Part shown: positions 33,056 to 44,045 of the stretch, piece by piece
Position numbering within the stretch: the stretch's first letter is position 1
Layout: every line of letters begins with the position of its first letter
DNA from: Isoetes taiwanensis
Lineage: Eukaryota > Streptophyta > Lycopodiopsida > Isoetales > Isoetaceae
Reading direction: 5' to 3'
NCBI GenBank assembly: GCA_021234155.1
Contig: JAJEKV010000049.1
Span: 5,079,001-5,143,000 of the forward strand
Length of the DNA: 64,000 nt
The notes under the pieces: generated by a model
Databases searched by the model: none
What the model was told of the DNA's origin: nothing
Seen by the model: only the letters and a program-made list of their open reading frames with translations
Program-made: the position numbers and the translations under genes

Positions 33056-34015
33056 CTTAATCGTGAGGCTCCAAAGTGCTCAGAAAATGTGATTATTATA
33101 TCTGGTATATTATACATATTAAATCCTGCATCAATGAAACGGGCAAATGCCATCCGCTGCTCCCTTTGAAGCATTGATCTGCGCGCTTCCATTGTTTTTG
33201 TTAAGCGTAACCTGCACATCCCTTAAAGATTAGCCTAGATTAAAATTGTGCACCATATAGATGCTTAAAAGACACTCAAATAAAAAACAAAACCTCACTT
33301 GGAGCTCTCCCCTCCATCTTGATCCACATCATCCAGGGATTCACGCCTTATTAACTATATTAACCATGAGCAAGAAAGGTAACGTCCCATTAGCCATGAG
33401 TTCTAATAATCAGGACAAATGCACCAGGTATTGTTCATCCTATATACACCTTTGTCATACCCCCATCCTTATCCCGAGTTGACTTCTGCTTTGCCACCTA
33501 CAATTAAGTTACTTCAAATCTGTTAAAGCCCTTGATCCAGGTCTAGAAAATAAGAGTTTATCGGCTGAACGTATCATGATCATTGGTAATGTAATGATTG
33601 CCCACTACATGGCAGCGGTTAGAGCCAGGTTCCATCTTTACCCGAGTCTTCATTTGCTTGATTGTATAAAGCTTCTTCTATTTGTAAAAGTTCTGCATCT
33701 ATCTCGTTCTAATACTTCTGGCGTACTCACAAAACGTACAAACCTTATATCAAAGGAATGAGTAAGCAGATCAGGAAGGCAAATGGCCTACAAATACATG
33801 AAAATTGTATATACTTCTGCATGGTGCCCTTTGTAAACCAGCTCACATTAATCTCTGAAGGGGGCTCCAATCTGAATAGCCTCCAGCGGCTGTTTGTACT
33901 TCTGCAACTCGTAGGTGAGTAAGGAACGGCTGCAGAAGTCTCGAAGTAAGCTTTTCTGTGACACCTTTGGCGCAGACCATGAGCTCGCATCTAGATATCG
34001 CAAAGCCCCATGAAT
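33056..34015 (-). pseudogene. CIP7-like exon fragments, copy in U5
   Basis: Third copy of the CIP7-like pieces. The 156-bp exon (33,211-33,056) is open, and the upstream exon (about 34,015-33,825) reads [19 protein letters not shown]. The one-base frame change in the middle piece is shared with U2, so it predates the amplification of the unit. The family assignment is by recalled family text only. Confidence 0.72.
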
Positions 34016-35156
34016 AATCATGTTATTTGAAACCTAGGCTTGGTCTACATAGGTATCCAAGTTCAGTCTGCAACAAAAATGAATACGCAGGTTGAATCTG
34101 CGGGAAACATGGGTTATCAGGAAGAAGAAATAAATACCAAGATCAATCTCTAAAAAATATCGATTCCGGTGATCAAGTTGCCACTCCTGCTTGCCCTTCT
34201 CATATTGGGGCCTTGCATTGGGTATTTTTTCAGAGTCCTTGCCATCGCCCTGTTTGCCCAGATAACTTTTTCAGAAAGCGGAAAGGAAGCATTCAGCCTG
34301 TGCATCTCCTACCTACGAAATCTTTGTGAAGCTTTAGAAAAGACTAGAAAGTAAGTATTCCGACCCACCACTGAGCAAAGCCATAGCTCGTCATGCCACA
34401 ACACTTGAGCTGAGGTCATGCCCGCCATCGCCAATAGCCAGGCGTCGAAATAGCAGGAGAACACAAGAACCTTAAGGAGAGGATTTGATGGAGCCGATTC
34501 CTCCCAAGCGGATAAGGACAAAAACGTGGCATCGTTCGAAATTTTTTCCCAAATATTTTTCCCTCGCGATTTTTTCCCCACCCAGGAATCTAAGGCATTA
34601 AAGAATCGAATCTTGGTGAGTCTCGATTATATAAGTGTAGATATTCAATTACTAGCTATGAACAGTCTACATTCTATTTCTAAATTTGCCATTCCATTTT
34701 CCTCTAGAATCTAACTTTGGGCAAAGGGTTACAAAGGGTGATCGGCCATAAGCCGAGAGGACCCAATGTACCTTTTGGCCCTTGCTATATTACCATTTTC
34801 ATGCTAACATAGTATTGTTTGGCTGAGGTACGGATCCTCTCTTCCCTTTGTGATTCCTTTGTTGTTTATGTTAGTATTTTGCGGGAAGTGGATATGGAGC
34901 ATCCAAGAAGCTGCTACCAAACGTCTCGATATGATAAGTTCTTCCTTTCGTCTATTGTAATGCTGGCGTAAAATTATTGTTAAGGGCTATCACTTGTGGC
35001 TTTAACTTCCATGCAGTTGGCTTTGTTTTAACTTCATGGAAAACAGAAATCAATTTACTAATCTAAAACATATACTTGAGTAACTAAGCATGTAAGTAAG
35101 CATTCTTGTGCATTGGATTGGTGTATCCCACATATTGAGAAACAATATTCAAATGC

Positions 35157-35974
35157 TTTAAGTCTTTATTTTTTCATGTTTACATGTAAATGAAGGGTTC
35201 ACTTGACAGACCTTATTTCTGAAACCAGTAGTCATTTTGATTTCTGCTCCTTTGTAATTGCTATTCAGATACTGGCATATATGCTTCCTACTTTTTCCAA
35301 GACTACAATGTCACATCTAATGTTACTGCATGGTCTTTGTGGCTCTGGCATTGGCATTTTTGGTTTTGTCGCAGGCCTTCATGGACTCTGTTTGCTAGTG
35401 TATAAGTAGCAAGGGAAGTTCAGGCGTATTAAAGATTAATCGTCTGATTAAGTTTACATGGTTATAAGGATAACTTGTCTTGGACTTGTACTTTGGATAT
35501 CAGACTATAGGAACACGAGTACCAAGTTTGAATGCGTTCAGATTTTTGGATTGATAATACAATTGGATGGATTGATCAAGGCGATCTTTGACCTAGGATA
35601 CTAGGTTAGGCCGGGTTTTTTAGACACTTCAATTCTCTCGGTTTAACCGGAGTTGCTTGTGTCCTTCGGTCTATTATCCTATCGATCATGCATTCAATCT
35701 CTATATTGATTTATCTTAAACCAAAGATACTAATGACCGCTAAACTTTTACGAGGATTTTCTATTCGTTATTACGTAAGGATTTTTCAAAGAAGAAATCT
35801 TATAAAAGATTCTAATTCTTTAAGGCAACCTCTGCCACTTGGCTTAATACCAATGATCATATGCCACTCGGCCTGATAAATTATAAGTTACCAGAGAGAC
35901 TCACGCATGAACTTGGACTCAATTTTGACATAAAGACTATGCTACAGGGAATCATTAAACGCCATCAGAGGTAT
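35157..35974. repeat. Array unit U6, left part
   Basis: The start of a sixth unit, cut at AGAGGTAT by the CACTA transposon; it resumes at 44,073. The pre-insertion text (CATCAGAGGTATTTAGTCTG) is intact in U1 to U5. The part near 35,575-35,790 has several CAG/CTG-type rewrites. Confidence 0.85.
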
Positions 35975-35989
35975 CACTACAGGAGAATG

Positions 35990-36260
35990 AATAATCGTCA
36001 GAGAGCCTTTATAAAATAGACAACTGCCCAGGCCCTTATTCCTGACGAATATACTGACGAGTTTTATCTGACGATTTAACGTTAGAATAATCGTCAGATC
36101 ATTAGTCAGACATAGTCAGAGGAATAGTCAGTTGAATAGTCAGAGAATTAGTCATTTGAATAGTCATTTGAATAGTCATTTTGTTAGTCAGATAGTTCGT
36201 CAGTTAATCATAATATTAGTCAGTTTATTAGTCAATGCATTAGTTAGAATAATGGTCATT
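35990..36260. repeat. CACTA left subterminal repeats
   Basis: More than ten copies of a 7-bp motif TAGTCAG or close variants (TAGTCAT, CGTCAGA) occur at roughly 10-20-bp spacing, interleaved with AT-rich spacers. In CACTA elements such arrays bind the element-encoded DNA-binding protein. The same motif fills the right end. Confidence 0.85.
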
Positions 36261-36315
36261 TTATTGAAAATATTAACAATAAATAAAAATTGGTATTTTT
36301 CGTACTGCAAATAAA

Positions 36316-36360
36316 TGAAAGGAGCTCCAAGGAATCGAACCTTGGTTAAACCATTATCTC
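36316..36360 (-). other. tRNA T-arm-like sequence (B-box match)
   Basis: On the minus strand the text AACCAAGGTTCGATTCCTTG resembles a tRNA T arm and the RNA polymerase III B box. I find no convincing A box, anticodon arm or acceptor pairing, so I do not call a tRNA gene. It could be a tRNA-derived remnant or chance. Confidence 0.3.
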
Positions 36361-37196
36361 CAGTTATTCAAATAGATATATAAATAGCAATCAAGTAAGC
36401 CAACAACAATAAAAGAAATATATTTGCAAAACAAAGTTAAAATATGACATCCAATTATCTGTTTCATTCGCAATAGATGTAGCCATAACCAGATTTCATC
36501 ACAATATATCATACCTGTATTGACGATCCATTTTGAACCTTGTTCCCATTTTCGAGCCAGAATCAACTCTGCTAGTCAAGAATTTAAGGTGCCTAATACT
36601 AAGAACTGAATTGTTTCTGCATTTCCAAACCCCTAAAATATCACACAACCTGGTCTGTCCTGAAGCAACTGGCAGTGCAATCCTTCATTGCTATACTGTG
36701 CTGCCTTGTCTGGAGTATTGAGCGGCCTCTGCCGCTTTGCCTCTACATATGATTAAAAATGCCATATCCTAATCCTGTCTTTTGCTGCATTCAAAAATTT
36801 GATAGTAGAATCAAATTAGGGGCAAGCAAAACCCTCAAAAGCACACTAGATACTAGGCAGAGGGGAGAGAAGACTAGTTGGGAAAGCCATAAGTCTGAGA
36901 CAACCAAAACAAATCCAGCAATCAACGGAACTAATGTCTTAATGAAATCGAGCCGAGCAAACAAATAATCTAGGATAACCAAAGCAAGGCTACAGGCAAA
37001 CAAGAATTAAATCCTGACCTGAAAACAAATGGAGTTGGAAAATCGACCTTCTACTGCAGGCAAAGGAGGACAAAGCCAAGGCAAAGGAGGCAGAGCAAAG
37101 GCAAAGGGGCGGGCTGTACTTTAATTTAAGATCAAACTAATACATAATGACATGTTTTCCATAGAAATTCTGCCTTAGAAATTGTCATCAACATAC

Positions 37197-38257
37197 CACA
37201 ACAGGCCATGACAATACATTCTCAGGTGTAATTCCCTCAATGCATGGCTCTTCAAATGCACACTGTTTTGCAAGCGGTAACATTGCAGACACTGCCAAAA
37301 GGAAAAAAATAAATCATATCAGAAGAACTTCAGCTCCATATGTACTTTCTTTGTGCTGTCCAGAACAACCCACAACACAACTGTCTACTTTTCCTAGAAT
37401 GGACGTTAAATAACAGACACATACTTTACGGGCAACAAACGTTAATACTGAATCCTTACTATCGATTCCATATACTTCATGCCAGAAGTCAATGCTGTCC
37501 CTATAGCGGTCTGGGTTCGTAATAGGAGCAACATAAAGCTGCAACAGGACAAGACAAGGCATTAGCTTTTTGTCAATTCTCGGAATGCAGAGTACAACTA
37601 CTAAAACCAGTTTCTATTATGTATCTTAGCTATCATGATAGTTGAGACCCCTCTCTGACACATAGAACCTAGGAAAAGCAAACTTTTCATGCTCCATGGT
37701 GCTTAATATTAAGAGGAATACGCAACTCTCACATAAGCATCAACTAGGAGCTAATGGAAAGTTAATGTTTTTCTAAGGAAATCTTTGAAGATAAAGAATA
37801 GCAAAGTAAATTACATGAACATACAGTGGCAAATGAAGGAAGCATTAAGCCTCCTGGTTTTAGCCAACGATCTCTGGCATATATTACACTGCCCAGCATG
37901 CTCTGCACATTACAAACATAGTTGGAGGATTACACAAGAAAGTTGTAGGACTGTCTGTCAAATGAGCATAAGCCCACATACCTCATACAAAAGCATATAA
38001 CCCATCCATTCTGAAACAATAACATCTGCTTCCTCTTCCAGTTGCACTTCCTAAAAAGAAAACCAGTGGCTCTTTTGTAAGAAGTTAGAGCTAAAAGCAA
38101 TGAAATGTGATGCATGCCTATATTCTTGGTATCCCACTGCTGTATAAGAATTTACTGCAGGTCTGAAATTCTAGCCATGGAAAACAGGGTGTGCTAGATG
38201 ACAACAATAGGAAGGATAAAAATAACTAATTGTTACCTCAACTCGGCCCCATTCGCT
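37197..38257 (-). pseudogene. Captured protein arginine methyltransferase gene fragment (PRMT6-like), five exons
   Basis: Minus-strand exons with intact GT-AG borders join in one frame: the end of an exon reading GRVE (ending 38,237); 38,050-37,982, DVIVSEWMGYMLLYE; 37,902-37,825, YARDRWLKPGGLMLPSFAT; 37,538-37,460, LYVAPITNPDRYRDSIDFWH; 37,291-37,197, MSAMLPLAK and CAFEEPCIEGITPENVLSWP. The SEW...LYE segment is the double-Glu loop of type I arginine methyltransferases, enzymes that methylate Arg in histones and other proteins. The AdoMet-binding motif I and the THW loop are missing. The text closest in memory is plant PRMT6. The frame is uninterrupted over about 111 codons, which suggests recent capture. 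Confidence 0.85.
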
Positions 38258-38465
38258 TTCTGATGCTTGTGTTGATGCTTGTACGATGGCAAAACTTCAC
38301 CGACTGAGTGTGAATCCCCTGTTTACCATATCTGGAAAGCCCTATCGGTATGCAAACCTTCCCAAAATCATTCCGGCGGTCATGGATGCGGCAGAGGATC
38401 ATTCCAGAAACCTAACCCTACTGCCATTTTTTCGCAAACGTCCTAGCACTTTGAATTTTCTACTT

Positions 38466-38655
38466 TATTTTTAGCACACCAGCCCTACCGGGCCTACAGC
38501 CTTTCCTCAAATTCTAGCCTATCCACGTGTAATTTCCACCTCATCAAAATCTAAAGTGGCATCAATCTACACCATTGAATCTCTAGCTTCATAAATCAAG
38601 GGTCGAGAAAATTAGAAAATAGCCAAGAAAATAGAACGGAGATAGGATGAGTCGC
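38466..38655. repeat. Dispersed repeat R, copy 1
   Basis: Begins TTTTTAGCACACCAGCCC and continues with AAATTCTAGCCTATCCACGTG, CACCTCATCAAAATCTAAAG and GAAAATTAGAAAATAGCC. Two further copies lie at 39,025 and 61,051 in the same orientation. It has no coding potential. The boundaries are estimated from the shared text. Confidence 0.6.
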
Positions 38656-39024
38656 AATCCCTCTCCCAATTCCCTATTTTATTTCTCCTCCTTTCCATTT
38701 CTTCCCTGCCTCCTCCGTTTCCTGCTTCTTTCCATCAATTCATCGCCCCTCTGTTTCCATCTTTTTGCTATGGCGTTTTTACCACTACTTTGCTATTTTT
38801 TTTCTTACCTTTTTATTTGGTTTTCCTTTTATGATTTCCATATCTTAACCATAACTATTTAAAGTCATCTTATTTTATTCATATAACACAAATTCATGCC
38901 TAAGTTTTCCCATATATACCCTTACGCTTATTTTATTTTCTACAAACCCATTAGACATCCAGAACCATGATTAAACCCTTAATAATTTTAACCGCTAAAC
39001 CAACACCTCATTAATTATACCCTT
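38656..39024. other. AT- and pyrimidine-rich stretch inside the CACTA element
   Basis: Between the two R repeats lies pyrimidine-rich DNA with runs such as CTCCTCCTTTCCATTTCTTC and then AT-rich text. I see no gene, RNA or further repeat in it. Confidence 0.5.
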
Positions 39025-39215
39025 ATTTTTAGCACGCCAGCCTAACCAAGCGTGCAACCCTCCTTGTAATTCTAAGCTATCCACGTAGCATGTCCACCTC
39101 ATCAAAAATTGAAGTGGCATTAATTTTTGCCGTAAGATTCATTTTTTTTTCAAGATCTACGGTTAAGGAAATTAGAAAATGGGCAAAAATAGGGCACGGA
39201 GATACAAACTGTCAC
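39025..39215. repeat. Dispersed repeat R, copy 2
   Basis: Begins TTTTTAGCACGCCAGCC, then TAATTCTAAGCTATCCACGT, CACCTCATCAAAAATTGAAG and GAAATTAGAAAATGGGC. The order and spacing match copy 1 about 560 bp upstream and copy 3 at 61,051. Confidence 0.6.
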
Positions 39216-39457
39216 GACCATAGTTTGCCGATTTGAGCTTTATAAAGACCGCTTATTTTAAGAGTGAGGCAAAAATTCCCTATCAGGCGAAGGTATGCCG
39301 TGAAAGGTTTCATTCATTTGCATACTTCGGCAATGGCTCTTGCACAGATTGTTCGGCGTACTGGCGAGATTCCGAAACCATATGCCTGCTTCTAGCTCTT
39401 TTTTGAATTTGTAACTTCTGTCCTGCTTCAATATGAAAGTGGAACTCCACAAATTCG

Positions 39458-39548
39458 CAGCTCCAAAAGCCTGCTCTGGACCATAGTGTTTTTACAAATT
39501 TGCATCTCCAAAAGCCCGCTCTGGACCATAGTGTGTTTACAAATCGGA
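39458..39548. repeat. 45-bp tandem duplication upstream of the captured SerRS start
   Basis: The segment CTCCAAAAGCCYGCTCTGGA followed by CCATAGTGTKTTTACAAAT occurs twice in direct order. It lies just upstream of the captured start codon at 39,594, in what would have been the donor gene's 5' flank. Confidence 0.65.
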
Positions 39549-39593
39549 AGCAGAGTGCTAATCCATTTCTGACTATTGCCCTGGGCCACGGCA

Positions 39594-41040
39594 ATGGCAA
39601 GCACCATAGGAGTCGCCTTCAACCTTACCTTCGTTCACTATGCAGTCACAAAATGCCGCATTGTCGGCCCACAATTCCATCATAAACAGCTCTCGTATCC
39701 TGGTGGAATACGATTTCTGTGCAATGCTGTGGCGATAAACACTGAGAATGAGGCCTCAGCAGGTCCCAAGATTACCTTGCATGTTTTTTCTACATTTTTA
39801 TTTTCTGCTTGCTTAGTCTAGCATGTTTTTCTCAGTTGTAGGAAAAGATACTGGAAGTGGACCAAGCTGGCGAGCCAACGTCGATTTTAAATGGATTCTT
39901 GATAACAAGGACGCAGTGGCTGCAAATATTCAGTGCAGGAAATCTGGACTGATGTTGATTTACTTGTGAAGCTTTATGAACAATCCTGTAATCTGACAGC
40001 GGTAAGCTACATTTCTATTGTTAAATTGGATACCGTCTTGTATTGATGGTAAGAGCTTCATTCTCTTTTGAGATACTTGTGCATCTTTTAGATGGTCTTT
40101 CAGCTCCATTCTGCAATAAATCCTGTATTTTTTTTATCCTAGATTTATAGATGATTTAAAATCATGCATAAGAGTTACAACACGATTTTTTTGGCTCTTT
40201 TATGAAGGACTTCTCAGATACCAGAACTGCTATATTCAGCCTGTAATTATAAGATCCTTCAGATATTGTCCTCATAATTGTAAGGTTTCATCATATATAT
40301 GCCTCAAGATGAGCTCTTATTCACGCTCAAGCATTGATCTAGTCTTGGGATCTGGGAATCAGAACAAAATGGTCTTCATATGCATAATTACTTGGTTGGA
40401 AACCATGCTGCCAAGTCTGAGATTTTCATCTGAGATGCATCCCTGATCTCAGCCACATATCATGTCCCATATGATCAAAATCACAACACTTATTGTACTC
40501 ATGTATGGTATATCCTCAGGGTTTTTGATGACTCTGACCCAGTAGATATTTAGTTATCATATTCTTAAAATCAGTTGCTTTCTAGACTGTGAGGTTTCCA
40601 GAAGTGCTGAGCATGTATACAGTTTTTCTTATTATGTTTAGTGCTTATGCATTTGTTCTTAAAACTTGTTTCCTTTTGTTATAACTTTACTAAGTCTGTC
40701 TAGCCTAACACAATCAAGAACTGTGTAATATCACAGGAAGGCATAAGATCCGTGAGCAGAGAAATGCTGTGGCAGATGCAATGAAAGGGAAGCTAGAGTT
40801 GTTACAGAGGCAAGAGATTATAGAAGAAGGTATGTTGCTCTGCTTTATAGATTGTTCCATGACAATATTTGTATGCATTGCTTCCAGGTAAACAATTAAA
40901 GGAGCAATTATCTGTTCTCGAGGCTAATCTTACATCAGTATCGGATGTGCTTCAGCGGTAAGGACAGAGGATACCAAATATGAGCCATCCGGATGTTCCC
41001 AATGGTTCAGAAGAAGCAGCAGTACTGCAGAACATTGCAT
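39594..41040 (+). pseudogene. Captured organellar seryl-tRNA synthetase 5' gene half
   Basis: Four plus-strand exons with GT-AG borders. Exon 1, 39,594-39,762, starts with ATG and encodes a transit-peptide-like leader (MASTIGVAFNLTFVHYAVTK). Exon 2, 39,842-40,001, joins in phase and reads NVDFKWILDNKDAVAANIQ, then after a one-base frame change VDLLVKLYEQSCNLTA. Exon 3, 40,737-40,829, reads KIREQRNAVADAMKGKLE. Exon 4, from 40,888, reads KQLKEQLSVLEANLTSVSD, one TAA, then RIPNMSHPDVPNG. This is the tRNA-binding helical arm of plant plastid/mitochondrial SerRS, which charges tRNA-Ser. The catalytic motifs 1-3 are absent. It is a pseudogene by truncation, frameshift and stop. Confidence 0.82.
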
Positions 41041-41879
41041 GCATCAGCTTCAACATGGACAGGCCATCTACTGATGAGACAAAACATCTAATAAAAGGGA
41101 GAAAAGCAACTTGCCGCCACTAAAATTTGTTCATACTCTAAATGCAACCACTTGTGTTGTGCCATGAATGATTCTCGCCATACTGGAGAATTTCCAATTT
41201 CCAAGAGAGTGATGGTTCAGTCCTTGTTCCTGAGGTGCTACAACCTTTTATGGGAGGACTTAAAAGTATTTTGCCAAAGTCAGCATCATGATATTTGATG
41301 CCTAGGTCAATATTTATCCCAGTTTCTATGATGTTACTATAGCAATTTGAATGGAAATTGACGATATGGGATTTAATAACTCCACAATACACCTGTATGA
41401 ATGAATTGGGCTGATCTTCTGGATACCTTCACGTAAATGATTTCGAGTCACTCTTCTGTTCTTTTGTGAATGCATCTTTGTCTCTTTTTTACTCCAAAAT
41501 GCTTGACATTCAAAAGAAGAAATTCTATTTGTCGTCATGTCATCAAAAAGGTTTAATAATGGATTAACTTGATGCATGATTCATGCTCTTGGTAATTATG
41601 CAATTAGATGTCATAAGAAAGATGATCCAACATTTCTTTATATTGCATTAACCACCACAAATACAATTCAATTTATACTACTTTGCCCTATTTTTTTATA
41701 CCTTTATTTTCTATAGCCTCTGGCGTGCCTCTAGGGGGGCAAACCCTCGTTTATGTGGGTATGTGGGCATATTCAAGTATATGCTGGCATATACCTAGCA
41801 TATGCTGATGACTGCTAAAAACTGGCTGCTGCCTGTAAATGCTCGGTCATCCGCCGGACTTGGCTATGGCTTCTGCACC

Positions 41880-42140
41880 TCGGATTCTGCCCTCCCTTCC
41901 GCGCCTTCCGTCAGGGTTCTCTGCGTACAAAGAAAATGGAGGGACTTGACTGCGGCCAGAAGGGTTCAGTTCCTTGTAACATCTACTGGGCTGGACTCGA
42001 TTGCTTTCTTGGGCAACCATCTGATACGCGTCTATATAGGTTGGGGGAGTTTGTTTGAAGCAAATCGGGCATTCAATAAAGTTGTGAAGCCTATTGTGTT
42101 CAAGATGGAGTATGGGACTGCTTGCTCAAAAAATGGATGA
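41880..42140 (+). pseudogene. Captured PPR gene fragment
   Basis: The open frame 41,802-42,140 contains LTAARRVQFLVTSTGLDSIA and GLDSIAFLGNHLIRVYIGWG followed by SLFEANRAFNKVVKP. This is the text of a PLS-type pentatricopeptide repeat protein near its first repeats. Such proteins bind organellar RNA. The expected continuation (VFTWNAIISAH) is altered to VFKMEYGTACSKNG and stops. Only one to two repeats are kept, without the C-terminal E/DYW domains. No splice borders are needed, as these genes usually lack introns. Confidence 0.75.
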
Positions 42141-43660
42141 GCAAAAAGGTGGTTAGGTACTGAAGCTACAAGGTCGACCAGCTATGGTACAGGTAAGAAA
42201 CAAGGTCTGGGTATCAGACAATCTTAATCCCTTTTCCAAAACCTTATTTGCATTTTCCAGTTCTTCTCCCTCCACTCCAAGCTTTCAAAGTAATTAGAGT
42301 ATATGTATATGGTTTGATGGTATTGAACTTCTTCATGGCGTTCCAGTTCGAGGTAGCATCTTCTTCACTTTGGCCTCCTTACTCTATAGAGGATGTATGG
42401 TCGGATTTTTAAGAGGAAAAAGGGGTTGTTTTGCTCCAAGAGCATACCAAATTTCTAATCCACTATAGAGGGCATGATCTTTTTACAATGACATGTTTGA
42501 GAAATTCATGAATATGGAAGAAATAGGCAAGCCATTGCTCAAAGATCTGGAAAGAATTAAATATTATCTACATTGGAAGACACTTGAAGAAGCTCTGCAT
42601 AAATATATGTGTGAACAAATATTCTTTCTATAGATTTTTGTACGTACCGGCACTTTTCCTAGCAAATCTCAACTCTACCAGCTAATTTCCTATTAATCTT
42701 CACATGTACAAGCTTATTATAGGACAGTTTCTATGAAAAAGTTTGTGTACCAGGAACATAGAAATTTGTACCGGCAAAATTGGCATGCGTAGGACTTTTC
42801 CCACCATTGATTTCAAACCCTTCCCCTTTTAGCAATACTATTAATGCTTTGAAAAATCACCAAAAAGCTCGGGCAATTGCTTACGTGAGCATGTATAGGG
42901 CACATCAGGCTGGGTAGTAACTAGTGTACCCCAAGTTTGGCAAAACCTTAGGCTTGACTTTGACAAAGTTTATGACAATGTTTTTTACTTTCTTTTTAGA
43001 GATCATGCACACGTTGGGTTTTAGGCCCATCTTTTGCGAAAGAGCGTGGAAGTCGGGGCTCGAAAATAATGATGCCCTTAACCAGTAACAATGCCGCCTT
43101 GTATTTCAGACAAGTTAATAACTTATACAAGTTAATATTTCTATTATTATAACAAGTATTATTATAATGTAATGGACGGTTGTTCCACAGTCAGCCCTAA
43201 TAGACACATGACGTGTGTCCTCCTTTCAAACACAGAAATTCATCCTTCATACATTGTTTCGTAATCCTTGTTCCATGACGAGCACCAAAAATTCCTTCAG
43301 GCCAATTTTCATAAAGTCATGGTATCAAGTATTCTATTGTTTTTGAAGTAGCAATTTTGATTGGCTGTGGAAACATGACTTGGAAATATAATTTAAGCCA
43401 CTCCACCCTCTGGCCATGGAGGGCAACCCTCCGTGCGCAGCACCTTATTTTCTTTTGCATAATATATCCCTTGATCCTTTTAAGAAGCATAAACTCTATG
43501 GTATTCCTTTTCAATGTCTTAGAACACACTAACACCCTTCCCCATGAGATAATCTCATTACAACCCACATTAAGCCTAAAGGGGCCAAAGCCTAAATATG
43601 TTATATCACCCTACTAAAATGCAAATCATATGTATTTGTAGGCCACTAGTAGCCATCGGG
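42141..43660. other. Non-coding interior of the CACTA element
   Basis: About 1.5 kb with no recognisable gene or repeat. Short open frames on both strands do not resemble known domains and show no splice-consistent joins that I could follow. If a decayed transposase remains it is not recognisable by eye. Confidence 0.5.
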
Positions 43661-43669
43661 ATGGCAAAA

Positions 43670-44045
43670 TAGGAGATAGTCAACATAATAGTCACAAAAT
43701 TAATCAGTGTAATCGTCAACTTGTAAGTCATCTAATTAGTCAGATATTTAGTCAAACATTTGGACAGACAGATAGTTAGGTTACTAGTCAGACTCTTAGT
43801 CAGCAAAATCGTCAGAAATGATTCGTCCGACTACTCGTCACCTCATTAGTCAGATTATTAGACAACTAATTAGTCAAGGTAAACGTTAGTTTAAACGTCA
43901 GGAAATTCGTCAGATGCTTATTAGTCAGTTTATTAGTCAGATTTTTCGTCAAATCCAAATGTCAGTTTGTTATCAGATCAAGCGTCATATTAATAGTCAA
44001 ATAAGCATTTGACAAACTATTTTAGAGCCTCTGACGATTTCTCTG
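43670..44045. repeat. CACTA right subterminal repeats
   Basis: About twenty copies of TAGTCAG-like heptamers (TTAGTCAG, TCGTCAG, ACGTCAG) spaced 10-20 bp apart, ending in CTCTGACG repeats next to the terminal inverted repeat. The heptamer lies in the same direct orientation here as at the left end, so the subterminal arrays are not simple mirror images. Confidence 0.83.

Larger units (their letters stand above)
28077..35156. repeat. Array unit U5 (long form, with two LINE inserts)
   Basis: Long unit of 7.08 kb. Removing the L1-type LINE (30,358-31,876 plus its 18-bp target copy) and the LINE-A piece (32,468-32,928) leaves about 5.08 kb, the length of the other long units. A 19-bp local duplication (TCTAATGTTACTGCA region) lies near 28,250-28,280. 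It shares the 14-bp exon-edge duplication with U2. Confidence 0.86.
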
